DNA from: Methylobacterium tardum
GTDB lineage: Bacteria > Pseudomonadota > Alphaproteobacteria > Rhizobiales > Beijerinckiaceae
Direction of reading: 5' to 3'
Assembly (NCBI RefSeq): GCF_023546765.1
Contig: NZ_CP097484.1
Span: 5,628,501-5,692,500 of the forward strand
DNA: 64,000 nucleotides
In this document: positions 25,602-33,493 of the stretch, piece by piece
Layout: every line of letters begins with the position of its first letter
How positions within the stretch are numbered: the first letter of the stretch is position 1
Notes under the pieces: model-generated
What the model saw: only the letters and a program-made list of their open reading frames with translations
The model's database searches: none
What the model was told of the DNA's origin: nothing
Made by a program: the position numbers and the translations under genes

Positions 25602-26486
25602 TCACCTACCCACAACCTGCATTCCGGCGCGTCCGAGCCGCGCGAGACTCTCGGCGAAGTTGCGCAGTTCGGTCTGCCTGAGGCGCTCGACGGTCACCTG
25701 CTCGTCCAGGCCGAGGCGCCAGGCGAGGTCACGGCGATCCGGCTCTCTGTGCAGGTCATCGACTTGCTGCGCGTAAGCCTCGACGTCGTCCCGGCTTCGG
25801 GCAAGGCCCGCTTCGACCATGCCGTCCGCCTGCCGGCGAAGGGCACCGGCCACTTCGTCGAGGCCGATCTCGGGGTGGTACTGCACGCCCCAGAACACGC
25901 CGCCGTCAAAGCGGATCTCGGCGGCCTGCACGGCGGTGACCCGGTTGCCGGCGAGCAGCGTGGCGCCGGGCGGCAGCGCCTCGACCTCGTCCGTATGGAT
26001 GGAGGGTGCGTCGTATGCGGCGGGCCGGCCTGCCAGCAACGGATGCTCGCAGCCCGCCTCCGTCAGGGTGATGCGCCGCCCAAACGCCGCCTCCCGCCCG
26101 CGTACGTTCGGGCGCACGCTGCCGCCTGCCGCAACCGTCGCCACCTGCAGCCCGGCACAAGAGCCGAACGCCGGCGTCCCGGAGGCGAACACGGCCCGCA
26201 TGAAGGCGACCGTCCTCCGGGTCTCCGGTGTCTCCTCATAGAGGTGCAGCGGCGAGCCCGTCAGGAACACGGCGTCGTACCCGGCCAGGGTCGCGCCGGG
26301 CGAGAGCGCCGCGTCCGCGTCGGCGGGCTGGATGCGGTCGCAGGCGGCACCGGGCGAGAGCTCGCGCAGGATGCCGAGATACGTCTCGCCGGATGAGCGT
26401 CCGACACTCTCGCGGCGCTTCCTGCGCGCTTCCGGTGTCTCGCTCTCCGCGACAAGGAAGCGCCATTCACGGTCATTCGTGGTCAA
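25602..26486 (-). CDS. Class I glutamine amidotransferase-like protein
   Basis: The 294-residue protein has the class I GATase triad context: nucleophile in FGSCAGLQVATVA (Cys about 119) and the GVQYHPEIG motif carrying His and Glu. The rest resembles stand-alone GMP-synthase-like amidotransferases, which take an amide from glutamine for an unknown acceptor. The C-terminal 80 residues are helical and extra to the core. No synthetase partner lies nearby. Confidence 0.85.
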   Translation of the reverse strand: MTTNDREWRFLVAESETPEARRKRRESVGRSSGETYLGILRELSPGAACDRIQPADADAALSPGATLAGYDAVFLTGSPLHLYEETPETRRTVAFMRAVFASGTPAFGSCAGLQVATVAAGGSVRPNVRGREAAFGRRITLTEAGCEHPLLAGRPAAYDAPSIHTDEVEALPPGATLLAGNRVTAVQAAEIRFDGGVFWGVQYHPEIGLDEVAGALRRQADGMVEAGLARSRDDVEAYAQQVDDLHREPDRRDLAWRLGLDEQVTVERLRQTELRNFAESLARLGRAGMQVVGR

Positions 26487-26503
26487 GGATCTCGTACGTC
26501 CTC

Positions 26504-26896
26504 TCAGTGTCCCCGGGGCATCGGGAACCAGGGTTTCAGGGTCGCGACACCGGCCGTGAAGCGGGTGTTGGCGATGGCGGACAAGGTTCCGACGAAAGCG
26601 CTGGCGGCTTTCGCCTCGGCCTCCAGTGCCGGCTTTCGCCGGAAGAACGTCTCGCCCGCGTCGGGGACGTCGGGCGGGAGGCGCTGCGCCATCGTCTCAT
26701 GCAGGCGGCGCCTGAATGGGCGGTCGGACTCGCGCTCGTCTCTCACCATGGTGGCCGCCGCCGAAGCGCGGCGTTCCCCTCTGCCGCCTATCGGGAGGTC
26801 GCTCTCGTTCAATCGGACCTCAGGAGAACTGTTCGGCTGGATGGGTGCGGCATCCCGCATCGGGTCGAGCCACCCGCTCGCGCGACGGAAGTTCAA
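26504..26896 (-). CDS. Hypothetical protein coupled to NepR-like gene
   Basis: The 130-residue frame overlaps the stop of the NepR-like gene by four bases (ATGA), the usual sign of translational coupling. Composition is Ala/Arg/Pro-rich with no membrane span and no recognised family. The first 60 residues look less structured than the rest; an internal Met (MAQRL..) is another possible start. Confidence 0.45.
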   Translation of the reverse strand: MNFRRASGWLDPMRDAAPIQPNSSPEVRLNESDLPIGGRGERRASAAATMVRDERESDRPFRRRLHETMAQRLPPDVPDAGETFFRRKPALEAEAKAASAFVGTLSAIANTRFTAGVATLKPWFPMPRGH

Positions 26897-27081
26897 TCGC
26901 TGCCGCTGCGCGCGCGGTCCATCGCCTGCAGTAGTTCGACCAGCCGTGGATCGAGCTCCTCGTCCCAGATGGGTTCGTACAGCTCCTGCATCCGCCGTCC
27001 GAGGTGCTCGCGAGAGATCGCGTCGAGCGTCGGCACGTCCTCGGCCGTGCGGCCAATATGCTCGTCCTTCTCGGCCCTCAT
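26893..27081 (-). CDS. NepR-like anti-sigma factor
   Basis: The 62-residue protein carries the NepR core LGRRMQELYEPIWDEELDPR followed by LVELLQAMDRA, as in 'IGRxLRxxYDxVxxEPVPDRxxxLLxxL'. NepR proteins hold the general stress sigma factor EcfG inactive until PhyR binds them. The start at 27081 is chosen for its AAAGG site six bases upstream; an ATG at 27099 has no spacer. No ecfG or phyR gene is adjacent, so this would be an additional NepR paralogue. The conserved helix is clear, but the short length leaves some doubt. Confidence 0.65.
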   Translation of the reverse strand: MRAEKDEHIGRTAEDVPTLDAISREHLGRRMQELYEPIWDEELDPRLVELLQAMDRARSGSD

Positions 27082-27205
27082 CTCAACCTTTCGCGCCATC
27101 CTTCCCGTGGCGCTCGATCGCCGCGCGGCAGGCGGGCGAAAGGCTGGCCAGGTTACGCCGAAAGCAGGCTCGGACCTCCGGACCGTCACGCATGGCGAAC
27201 ACCTC

Positions 27206-27415
27206 TCAGACGTCGGTCTCCCGCGCCACAATTGCGTCCTCGTCAGTACCCTTCTGTCCCAAACCGACGTCCGGCCCGCTAGGCGGATCAGAGGGCGCTT
27301 TTGGGCTGATTGTAGGAATGGATTGTCGCTCATCACCGACGCGAGCCCAGCGCTCCGCGTCGTACTCGGTGTTGGCAAGATCCTGTGTGTTCGTGGTCTG
27401 CGACTTGTCCGGCAC
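27206..27415 (-). CDS. Small acidic hypothetical protein
   Basis: A GTG start preceded by GGAG at a suitable distance opens a 69-residue frame rich in Asp, Glu, Ser and Pro, with no hydrophobic segment (likely disordered). Codon use is regular. No family recognised. Confidence 0.45.
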   Translation of the reverse strand: MPDKSQTTNTQDLANTEYDAERWARVGDERQSIPTISPKAPSDPPSGPDVGLGQKGTDEDAIVARETDV

Positions 27416-27485
27416 CCGGCGATCTCCACGTTCGAAAGCCCCGCCGACAGGGCCAGTTATGGCCCATCGGCGTTATCTTCCCTCA

Positions 27486-27983
27486 TCAGGCAAGCCCATT
27501 TCGGCGCAGGTTGCTCAAGATCGAGAGATGCGTCTGGATCGATGGAACTGCGACCGTCGCGACAGCACGCCCGCTCTGGTCAGATCCGCCCTGAGCGTAG
27601 GCGGTGTTCAGGGCGAGCAGTTCCTCGTGCCCAGCAAGCTGGCCCTCGACATAGGCCCGGTCGAACTGACGACCCGGCCCTATCCCCTGCAATTGCTGAA
27701 CGATCGCGAGCTGATCCGGTCGCGGCTGAACAGTGCCCGGTGTGGCGCCCAGCGCGGCAGCGATGGCGGTCTGTTCGTTGATCTCCAGCTGGGCGAAGTT
27801 GCGCACGTTGGGATTGCGCGAGCGCTCCAGGGCAAGGCGACTGGTGAGAATCGCGAACTCGCCGCCCATCAGCTCGGAGAGCCTAAACTGGTCGGGCGAG
27901 GCCGGCAGAAGTGGCTGTGCGGACGCCATTGGTGCAGCTGACACTACGCCAGCAAGCGCAAGCAGTACGGAGCGTCTGTCCAT
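27486..27983 (-). CDS. DUF4142 family exported protein
   Basis: The ATG at 27983 begins a signal peptide (MDRRSVLLALAGVVSAAP, cleavage after A-S-A-Q). The 165-residue protein then shows the DUF4142 helical core (FRLSELMGGEFAILTSRLAL, NPNVRNFAQLEINEQTAIA). DUF4142 proteins are ferritin-like helical bundles in the periplasm or outer membrane, often stress-linked, with unknown activity. The frame is open upstream, but only from 27983 is there a signal peptide. Confidence 0.85.
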   Translation of the reverse strand: MDRRSVLLALAGVVSAAPMASAQPLLPASPDQFRLSELMGGEFAILTSRLALERSRNPNVRNFAQLEINEQTAIAAALGATPGTVQPRPDQLAIVQQLQGIGPGRQFDRAYVEGQLAGHEELLALNTAYAQGGSDQSGRAVATVAVPSIQTHLSILSNLRRNGLA

Positions 27984-28113
27984 GATCGCACCCTTCGATT
28001 CATTCGTAAGAGCCTGCATCACAGCAGCTCCGCTGCGAAAATCATGGTCTGGTCCCAGGTGTTCCTGATGATAAGTGCGGCGTAAAATCCGCAGATTTGC
28101 TGACTGATCTATA

Positions 28114-28308
28114 TTGGACGGAATGGAGGCGCGCGATCTTAGATCCCAGAAGACGATCGAGGGTGCCCGACTGCGTGAGCAGTTGGCAGCCGCGAAGGAC
28201 ATGCTCATGGAGACAGCTACCGATGCTGGCCATGTGCACGCTCGCATCGAGGCGATGAAAACCGAGCGGCTAGAAGCTGAACGGTACGGCTCAGTATCGT
28301 CCAGGTAA
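28114..28308 (+). CDS. Small coiled-coil hypothetical protein
   Basis: The 64-residue frame is one long amphipathic helix (KTIEGARLREQLAAAKDMLM..). It may start at 28114 or at the Met at codon 4. No family recognised; the call rests on helical periodicity and an uninterrupted frame. Confidence 0.35.
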   Translation: MDGMEARDLRSQKTIEGARLREQLAAAKDMLMETATDAGHVHARIEAMKTERLEAERYGSVSSR

Positions 28309-28505
28309 GCTGGTCAGCGACAGGCCTCGCAGGTCTAAGATACGCTGACGGACAACACAGTGCCGGCGTGTTCAACACGCCTCCTGACCCTCGCAACAGC
28401 GGTGATTGAACGTTTCATCCGGCCTCGCGCCGAAACTTTAACAAGAGGCAAGGCGCGCGATCCCACATGCGCTCATAGGGGCCACGCACGATTGCGGAGA
28501 TCCTC

Positions 28506-28736
28506 ATGAGCGAAAATATCGAGGCCGAGCTAAAGCTTCTCGTCCGCCAAATCTCTGAGCGGGCCACACAGGGCGGCGGGATGGACCGCGAAACCTACGA
28601 GGCTCTAACAGCGGCTTTCGTGGCCCTCTCCGCCCCAGATCACGGCGGCGGGCGCCAAGGACACGGGACTGCACTGCTGGCCGCACAGGCGCGCCTCCGT
28701 GCATGCGCGGCCGAGACCTGCGTTAGAGCGGCCTGA
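28506..28736 (+). CDS. Small hypothetical protein
   Basis: The 76-residue frame starts at the ATG at 28506 with a GGAG site at 28496-28499. The first 45 residues form an amphipathic helix (ENIEAELKLLVRQISERATQ). No family recognised. A stem-loop just downstream could end the transcript. Confidence 0.5.
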   Translation: MSENIEAELKLLVRQISERATQGGGMDRETYEALTAAFVALSAPDHGGGRQGHGTALLAAQARLRACAAETCVRAA

Positions 28737-28758
28737 GCTCCGTCCCGTGCTGGGTGTG

Positions 28759-28781
28759 GGGCGGCTCTGCTCAAGCCGCCC
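28759..28781. terminator. Stem-loop between convergent genes
   Basis: GGGCGGCT (28759-28766) pairs perfectly with AGCCGCCC (28774-28781) around a 7-base loop, between two convergent genes. There is no T-run on either side, so it may be a weak or factor-assisted terminator. Confidence 0.5.
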
Positions 28782-28788
28782 TGTGATC

Positions 28789-29049
28789 CTACTTGTGACT
28801 GCCGCCCGACGCCGTGCCTGAGCCTGTGCCATTCTTACTGAGGTCGCCGGCTGTGTTGCCGGAGCTGCCGTCACCGTTCTTCAGGGCGCCACCTTGGTTT
28901 GATGTAGAGCCGGTTGTGTTGCCCCGCTGCATCGAGGAGCCAGAGCTTGCGCCATGGCCGCTTTGGCTGCTGGTTGAGGAGTTGCCTTGTGCGAAGGCTG
29001 TACCGGTCAGAGCAACCGTAGCAATGATGGCGACCGCGAGGTTCTTCAT
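28789..29049 (-). CDS. Exported Gly/Ser-rich low-complexity protein
   Basis: From the ATG at 29049 the protein has a standard signal peptide (MKNLAVAIIATVALTGTAFA) and then about 66 residues of Gly, Ser, Thr and Asn with few charges. It is likely a disordered secreted protein of a type common in Methylobacterium. Function unknown. Confidence 0.6.
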   Translation of the reverse strand: MKNLAVAIIATVALTGTAFAQGNSSTSSQSGHGASSGSSMQRGNTTGSTSNQGGALKNGDGSSGNTAGDLSKNGTGSGTASGGSHK

Positions 29050-29144
29050 GAGCGTCTCCCTTCGGTAGTACGTCGAAAACCGGGGAGAAGTTGTAGTGTT
29101 CCTCACGAAATACTGAGTGCTCGTAATTCTGGGCCAGCTGCGGA

Positions 29145-29870
29145 TCAAGCGTGCGGCGGCTTGTCCCTGAAGGGGCCGATCAAGCGCTCGTACTCGGCCT
29201 CAGCCGGTCCGTAGCTGCTGCCCGCAAGGTCGAGGAGCACGCCGCGGTCTCGGACGGTGATGAGCGCGCGCTTGGCCCGAATGGCGCCGTAGCCCTCCAC
29301 TGCCTGGGTCGCGAGTGTCACGCTGGACCGCGTTGTCCCTAGCATCAGGGCCAGGAAGTCGTGCGTGAGCGGTAGTTCGTCACTCTCCAGCCGATCGTGA
29401 GCCATCAAGATCCAGCGGGCCAGCCGCTCCTCGATGGTGAAAGCCCCATTCGACAGGGCCGTCTGGCTCAAGGTCATGACGAGCGTGTGCGTGTAGCGCA
29501 GCATCAGGTCATGGAGGGCGGTGCTGCGCCGCATCACGCTGCGCAGGGCCTCCGCTCTGATCCGCAGCCACGGTCCCCCGACCTGGACCAAGATTTCGTG
29601 TGGGGCGCGATCAGAGCCGAGCACCGTGGAGGTGCTGACCATGGCCTCGTAGCCGAAGCAGCCGACCTCAAGCCTGCGGCCGTCGTTCCTGACCGCGAGG
29701 TTCGGCGAGAGACCGCCTTCCGGGAAGTAGGCGAACTCGAGCGGCTGGCCGACCGTGATCAGGACCTCGCCCTTATGGACGTCCACGCGCTCGAACTGAG
29801 GGAGAAGCTCCTCCAGTTCACCCGGCGGCAGCGTCCGCAGGAGCCGGTTACGGGTCGTCGGTTCGCTCAT
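29145..29870 (-). CDS. Crp/Fnr-family transcription regulator
   Basis: The 241-residue protein has a cyclic-nucleotide-binding beta-roll (about 20-120, FERVDVHKGEVLITVGQ), a long dimer helix (IEERLARWILMAHDRL) and a C-terminal winged HTH (LTHDFLALMLGTTRSSVTLA). The start at 29870 has AGGAG upstream; 14 earlier codons are possible. No FNR-type cysteine cluster is seen, so the ligand is unknown. It is divergent from a second Crp/Fnr gene 257 nt away. Confidence 0.85.
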   Translation of the reverse strand: MSEPTTRNRLLRTLPPGELEELLPQFERVDVHKGEVLITVGQPLEFAYFPEGGLSPNLAVRNDGRRLEVGCFGYEAMVSTSTVLGSDRAPHEILVQVGGPWLRIRAEALRSVMRRSTALHDLMLRYTHTLVMTLSQTALSNGAFTIEERLARWILMAHDRLESDELPLTHDFLALMLGTTRSSVTLATQAVEGYGAIRAKRALITVRDRGVLLDLAGSSYGPAEAEYERLIGPFRDKPPHA

Positions 29871-30127
29871 ACCGTGCTCCTGCCCACCTGCACGGGCTAA
29901 GTTCGTTTTCATGCTCTGAAAAACGGCGTTGCTGGAGGCAAGTGCGTCTTCGCAGCCGCGACGTGGCTGAAAGCCAACTGCAAAACCGGATGCACCATCG
30001 AATGTTCATTTTCAAACGGACGAACCGGAGCGGGTTGAGCGCGATCTAACCGGAGTTAACTGCGGCTCTAAGCCTGGCCGTGATCGGCACGGCGGGCCGC
30101 CCGGCTCGCGAGGGGGCGCGAGAGATC

Positions 30128-30871
30128 ATGACGGACAGCAGGCCGAACGCGGCAGACAATCCATTTCTGCGCAAGCTGGAGCGGTTCGTCGACCTGCCCG
30201 AGGCGGATCGAGCGGCACTCCTGAAGGTGAGCAGCAATGCGTACGCGGTCCGAGCCGGAACGGATCTCATCCGAGAGGGTGATCGACCTGCGGGCGTGTT
30301 CCTGATCCTGGACGGGTTCGCCTGCCGCTACAAGCTGCGCGCCAGCGGCACGCGGCAGATCATGGCCTACCTGGTGTCAGGCGACGCCTGCGATTTCGAC
30401 GTGGCGTTGCTGGAAGCGATGGATCACTCAATCGCCACGCTCTCGGATTGCAAGGTGCTGCGGATCGCGCCCGAAACGATCCGGGAGCTGGTTCAACGTC
30501 CGGCCATCTCTTCAGCGCTGCGGAAGTCCATGCTGGTGGATGAGGCGACCCTGCGCGAGTGGCTGCTCAATGTTGGGCGCCGGTCGTCGATCGAGCGGCT
30601 TGCACACCTGTTCTGCGAGCTGCATCTACGCCTGCGCGCGGTCGGCCGAGCGGACGAGGATCGCTTCGATCTGCCCGTCACCCAGCAGGATCTGGCCGAC
30701 ACGACGGGAATGACCTCCGTGCACGTCAACCGCTTGCTCCGTGAACTCAGGCAGAAGGGGCTGATTGAACTCCGGCAGAAGCACCTGACGATCTTGGACC
30801 TGCCGCGCCTCAGAGAGCTTGCGGAGTTCAGGTCCGGCTACCTGCACTTGGGAGAACGAGCCGCCGCGTGA
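30128..30871 (+). CDS. Crp/Fnr-family transcription regulator
   Basis: The 247-residue protein has a cNMP-binding-like domain (VRAGTDLIREGDRPAGVFLI), a dimer helix and an HTH (VTQQDLADTTGMTSVHVNRL, then LRELRQKGLIE). The start at 30128 is preferred over 30080 because it directly precedes the conserved N-terminus. No iron-sulphur cysteines are seen. It is divergent from the Crp/Fnr gene at 29145 with a long shared upstream region, suggesting common or mutual control. Confidence 0.88.
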   Translation: MTDSRPNAADNPFLRKLERFVDLPEADRAALLKVSSNAYAVRAGTDLIREGDRPAGVFLILDGFACRYKLRASGTRQIMAYLVSGDACDFDVALLEAMDHSIATLSDCKVLRIAPETIRELVQRPAISSALRKSMLVDEATLREWLLNVGRRSSIERLAHLFCELHLRLRAVGRADEDRFDLPVTQQDLADTTGMTSVHVNRLLRELRQKGLIELRQKHLTILDLPRLRELAEFRSGYLHLGERAAA

Positions 30872-32107
30872 GCTCCGGCCGTGAGGACCGGCACCCAGCG
30901 CCCTCAGCCGGGAGAGGGAGGGAGCCGCGGGGCAGTTCAGCTATGGGTGTCGCCGAGCCGCTGCTCGCACCCAGGGTGCCGTCGATCGGCCATCGGCTCC
31001 GTACCGAAGTTCCCCTCGGTCCAGTTTTGTTGGGTGCCACACCAAACGTTGTCGGAGATCAAACCTTCAGGATGTATTAACACCTGTAAATGACCCCCGC
31101 GCCGATCTGATGCTCACTGCGACCTCGCATCTGAGAAGCAGCCTTATGGACCGGCACACGAAGCTCCCAAGCCCGTACCAGCTCTTCGCCAGTCGGACCG
31201 ATGTAGGCATTCTCTGCGCGGTTCGTCAGGACAGAGCCGTTCCAAGCTTCATCCATGCTGAAGCGTGGGTTTTTAGCGGGGTTGTTACTGATCTGGGTGC
31301 TGCCCCAGCCGATTTTAATTTCAAGGCCGCACAGGCGGGCTCGGCTTTGACAGGCTTTCACCTGTTTCTCGCCCTTCGGTCATGAGCGAGATCGGGCCTC
31401 ACAATCGAGAGCGGCCTGAAATCCTAGAGGCGTGAAAAATCTTCCCCTATGCGATGATCCTCTACGGGATCAGGCTCCTAATCGCTGCCTTGCCTGGTGA
31501 CGATCACGTCAGCCATCATTTGCTACTCCGATTTTGTGGCGCTGCGGTTTCGTCCCAGTTTTCCAGGTCCGTGACCGTGTCGCTGAACGGTATCGTGAGC
31601 GCGCGCTGACCGATTGCATCCACGACCTCGAATGCACACGCCGTCCGGTCCCAAACCATATCGGCACGACCCTCAAGCAGCCCGCAGCCAGCCGATACCG
31701 GCAACTTGACGTGTGCTGGTACGAGCGCTCTGATGCTTGGGTGCCGCACCCCGGCCGACCGCATGCGGAAGGCCGTTCAACTCCTTCCGATGAGCTGCGG
31801 CTGACATTCCCGCGACTGAGCAATACCGGCCATCACCCGCATCCATATGTCGACGTGCATAGAGTACGCGGCCGCTTGGCAAAAAGCCGTGAAGGCAACA
31901 AACGTCGAGGTAATGGCAAGCGCTAGGCCGTCAGGATCAACAACAAGCTTGCGCAAAAGGACGTCCTACTCCTCGGATTCTGTCCGGATGCGCAATTCTG
32001 AGCTGGCAGCAGGAGTTCTGTTCGATATCGCACAGGCCGCGCATCGTGTTCAACGATGCGCGGCAACCCAGGTTGAACCTCTCACGGCTTGGGGATGTTG
32101 GCACCTT
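30872..32107. other. Region of decayed sequence without an intact gene
   Basis: Over 1.2 kb only short broken frames are seen. One minus-strand frame (31516-31764) has the texture of a small protein (FEVVDAIGQRALTIPFSDTV) but no clear start. A degraded copy of the membrane protein gene at 60786 lies at about 31730-31980 and is listed separately. Confidence 0.5.
31730..31980 (-). pseudogene. Decayed copy of the small membrane protein gene at 60786
   Basis: In shifting frames the minus strand shows MDAGDGRYC..GMSAAAH and RRP/LAQAC segments corresponding to [18 protein letters not shown] and RRPLRKLA of the intact 98-residue protein at 60786-61082. DNA similarity (for example around 'acgtcgaggtaatggcaagcg') is visible, but frameshifts and stops break the gene. 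Confidence 0.55.
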
Positions 32108-32488
32108 ATGTCGGTCCATTGCACCACCTCCATACCTGTCGTGCTGGTTGTCGAGGACGAGGGTTTGGCCCGCATGATGGCCGTCGACATGCTGGAGGAT
32201 GCCGGCTTTGAGGTAGCCGAAGCCGCGACCGCCGATGCGGCGTTGGCCATCCTTGAGATCGATCCAACCATCGATGTTCTGTTCACCGACATCGAGATGC
32301 CAGGCTCGATGTCGGGTTTGGATCTGGCCGACCACGTCGCCGAGCGCTGGCCGCACATCCGCCTTGTGGTCACCTCCGGGCGTTCTGGGTTTACCAACCA
32401 AGAGGTGCCGGTGGTGGGTCGGTTCGTTCCGAAGCCTTACTTCGCAGATCAGGTGCTCCACGCATTCGAAAAGGCTGATGCTGGCTAG
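32108..32488 (+). CDS. Single-domain response regulator
   Basis: The 126-residue protein is one receiver domain: acidic pair in VVLVVEDEGLARMM, phospho-acceptor Asp in VLFTDIEMPG, Thr/Ser in LVVTSGRSG, and Lys in FVPKPY. No output domain is present, so it probably works as a phosphate shuttle or protein-level regulator, as common for partners of HWE kinases. The start at 32108 fits the domain edge. Its 3' end overlaps the convergent next gene by 4 nt. Confidence 0.88.
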   Translation: MSVHCTTSIPVVLVVEDEGLARMMAVDMLEDAGFEVAEAATADAALAILEIDPTIDVLFTDIEMPGSMSGLDLADHVAERWPHIRLVVTSGRSGFTNQEVPVVGRFVPKPYFADQVLHAFEKADAG

Positions 32489-32742
32489 GGGAAGTTCGCA
32501 ATTCTAGCGCGCTGCAGGCGCTCGATCGTCCTGAGTATTTCCTGCCGATGGCGGTGCCATTCGGCCAGTATCTCTCGGAATGCAGCAAGCATCTCCTCAG
32601 CGCGTGCCGTATCTTGCCCCGCCCGCTGCATCCTCTCGATCCGCAGTTCCTGCTCAGTGATCCGCATCTGCCCCTCGGCAATGTCCTGCTCGGCCTTGGC
32701 AAGGTCAGCGTGCTCTTTCGCGAGGCGGAGGTGATCGGCCAT
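32485..32742 (-). CDS. Small coiled-coil hypothetical protein
   Basis: The 85-residue protein is helical along its whole length (AKEHADLAKAEQDIAEGQMR, then ELRIERMQRAGQDTARAEEM), with heptad-like hydrophobic spacing. It is convergent with the response regulator. No family recognised. Confidence 0.6.
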   Translation of the reverse strand: MADHLRLAKEHADLAKAEQDIAEGQMRITEQELRIERMQRAGQDTARAEEMLAAFREILAEWHRHRQEILRTIERLQRARIANFP

Positions 32743-32980
32743 AGCGGATAAAGTAGGTTAATCCAACCGCGCCGCCAGAAGGGGCTGCCCTCAGGCTTCA
32801 AGATAGGCCAGCTCGATAAATTCATTCGACGTATTGGTCCGAACAGTGGAGACCGCATCCCAAACGGTGCGACATCGAACGGAAAGCTATCATTTGGTTT
32901 CCCACAGAACTTAGGTTAAAAACCGGATCATGCCGTAGGTGTAGTATTTAAAATCTAATGCTGATCTGCAGAGTTATGGC

Positions 32981-33289
32981 ATGAAAGCAAATCCAGCTGA
33001 CATTGACGATCATACGGCCTGGCTGATCCAGCAGATTGCGATAAACGGGCCTCATTCAGCCGATGCGGCAACAGCTGTGACAATCGAGAAGTTGCATCGC
33101 CTCGAGGATTTGGCGCGCAACGCTGGAACCAGCCGACAGGCCTTCCAGAAGATCGTATCGGCGCGCCGGGTGCTCGGCGACCATTCCGATCTCAGTGGAA
33201 TCCCAGCTTTTGCTGAAGACGCAATCTCAGTCCGCCCCGTACCGGAGTGTCTGCGGATAGCCGAGCACATTCCCCCGCAGGGCCTGTGA
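32981..33289 (+). CDS. Hypothetical protein, paralogue of the gene at 48599
   Basis: The 102-residue protein shares DIDDHTAWLIQQIA, then EKLHRLEDLARNAGTSRQAFQK and SARRVLGDHSDLSGIPAFA with the protein at 48599-48904, nearly residue for residue. Both are all-helical, without signal peptide or membrane span. A conserved lineage-specific family is implied; function is unknown. Confidence 0.7.
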   Translation: MKANPADIDDHTAWLIQQIAINGPHSADAATAVTIEKLHRLEDLARNAGTSRQAFQKIVSARRVLGDHSDLSGIPAFAEDAISVRPVPECLRIAEHIPPQGL

Positions 33290-33493
33290 CAACGGGCATT
33301 CGGAACTGGAGCTGAGGAGCGTTCAAGGCCCTCTGACCTCGATTATGCCCGCAGGCGCTGGGTGGCGTGGGTGCGGTGCTGGTTCGCGGAAGCGCCTCAC
33401 CCCAGAACGGGTTGCGGACCAAACGAAGCCCAGAGAATCGTGCCGTTCACATACCGAACGTGTCGAATTTCCCGCTCGCGGCTGACTCGCTCG

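Noticed and set aside
25410..26396. Plus-strand frame of 328 residues
   Set aside because: It is antisense to the glutamine amidotransferase, which has clear catalytic motifs.
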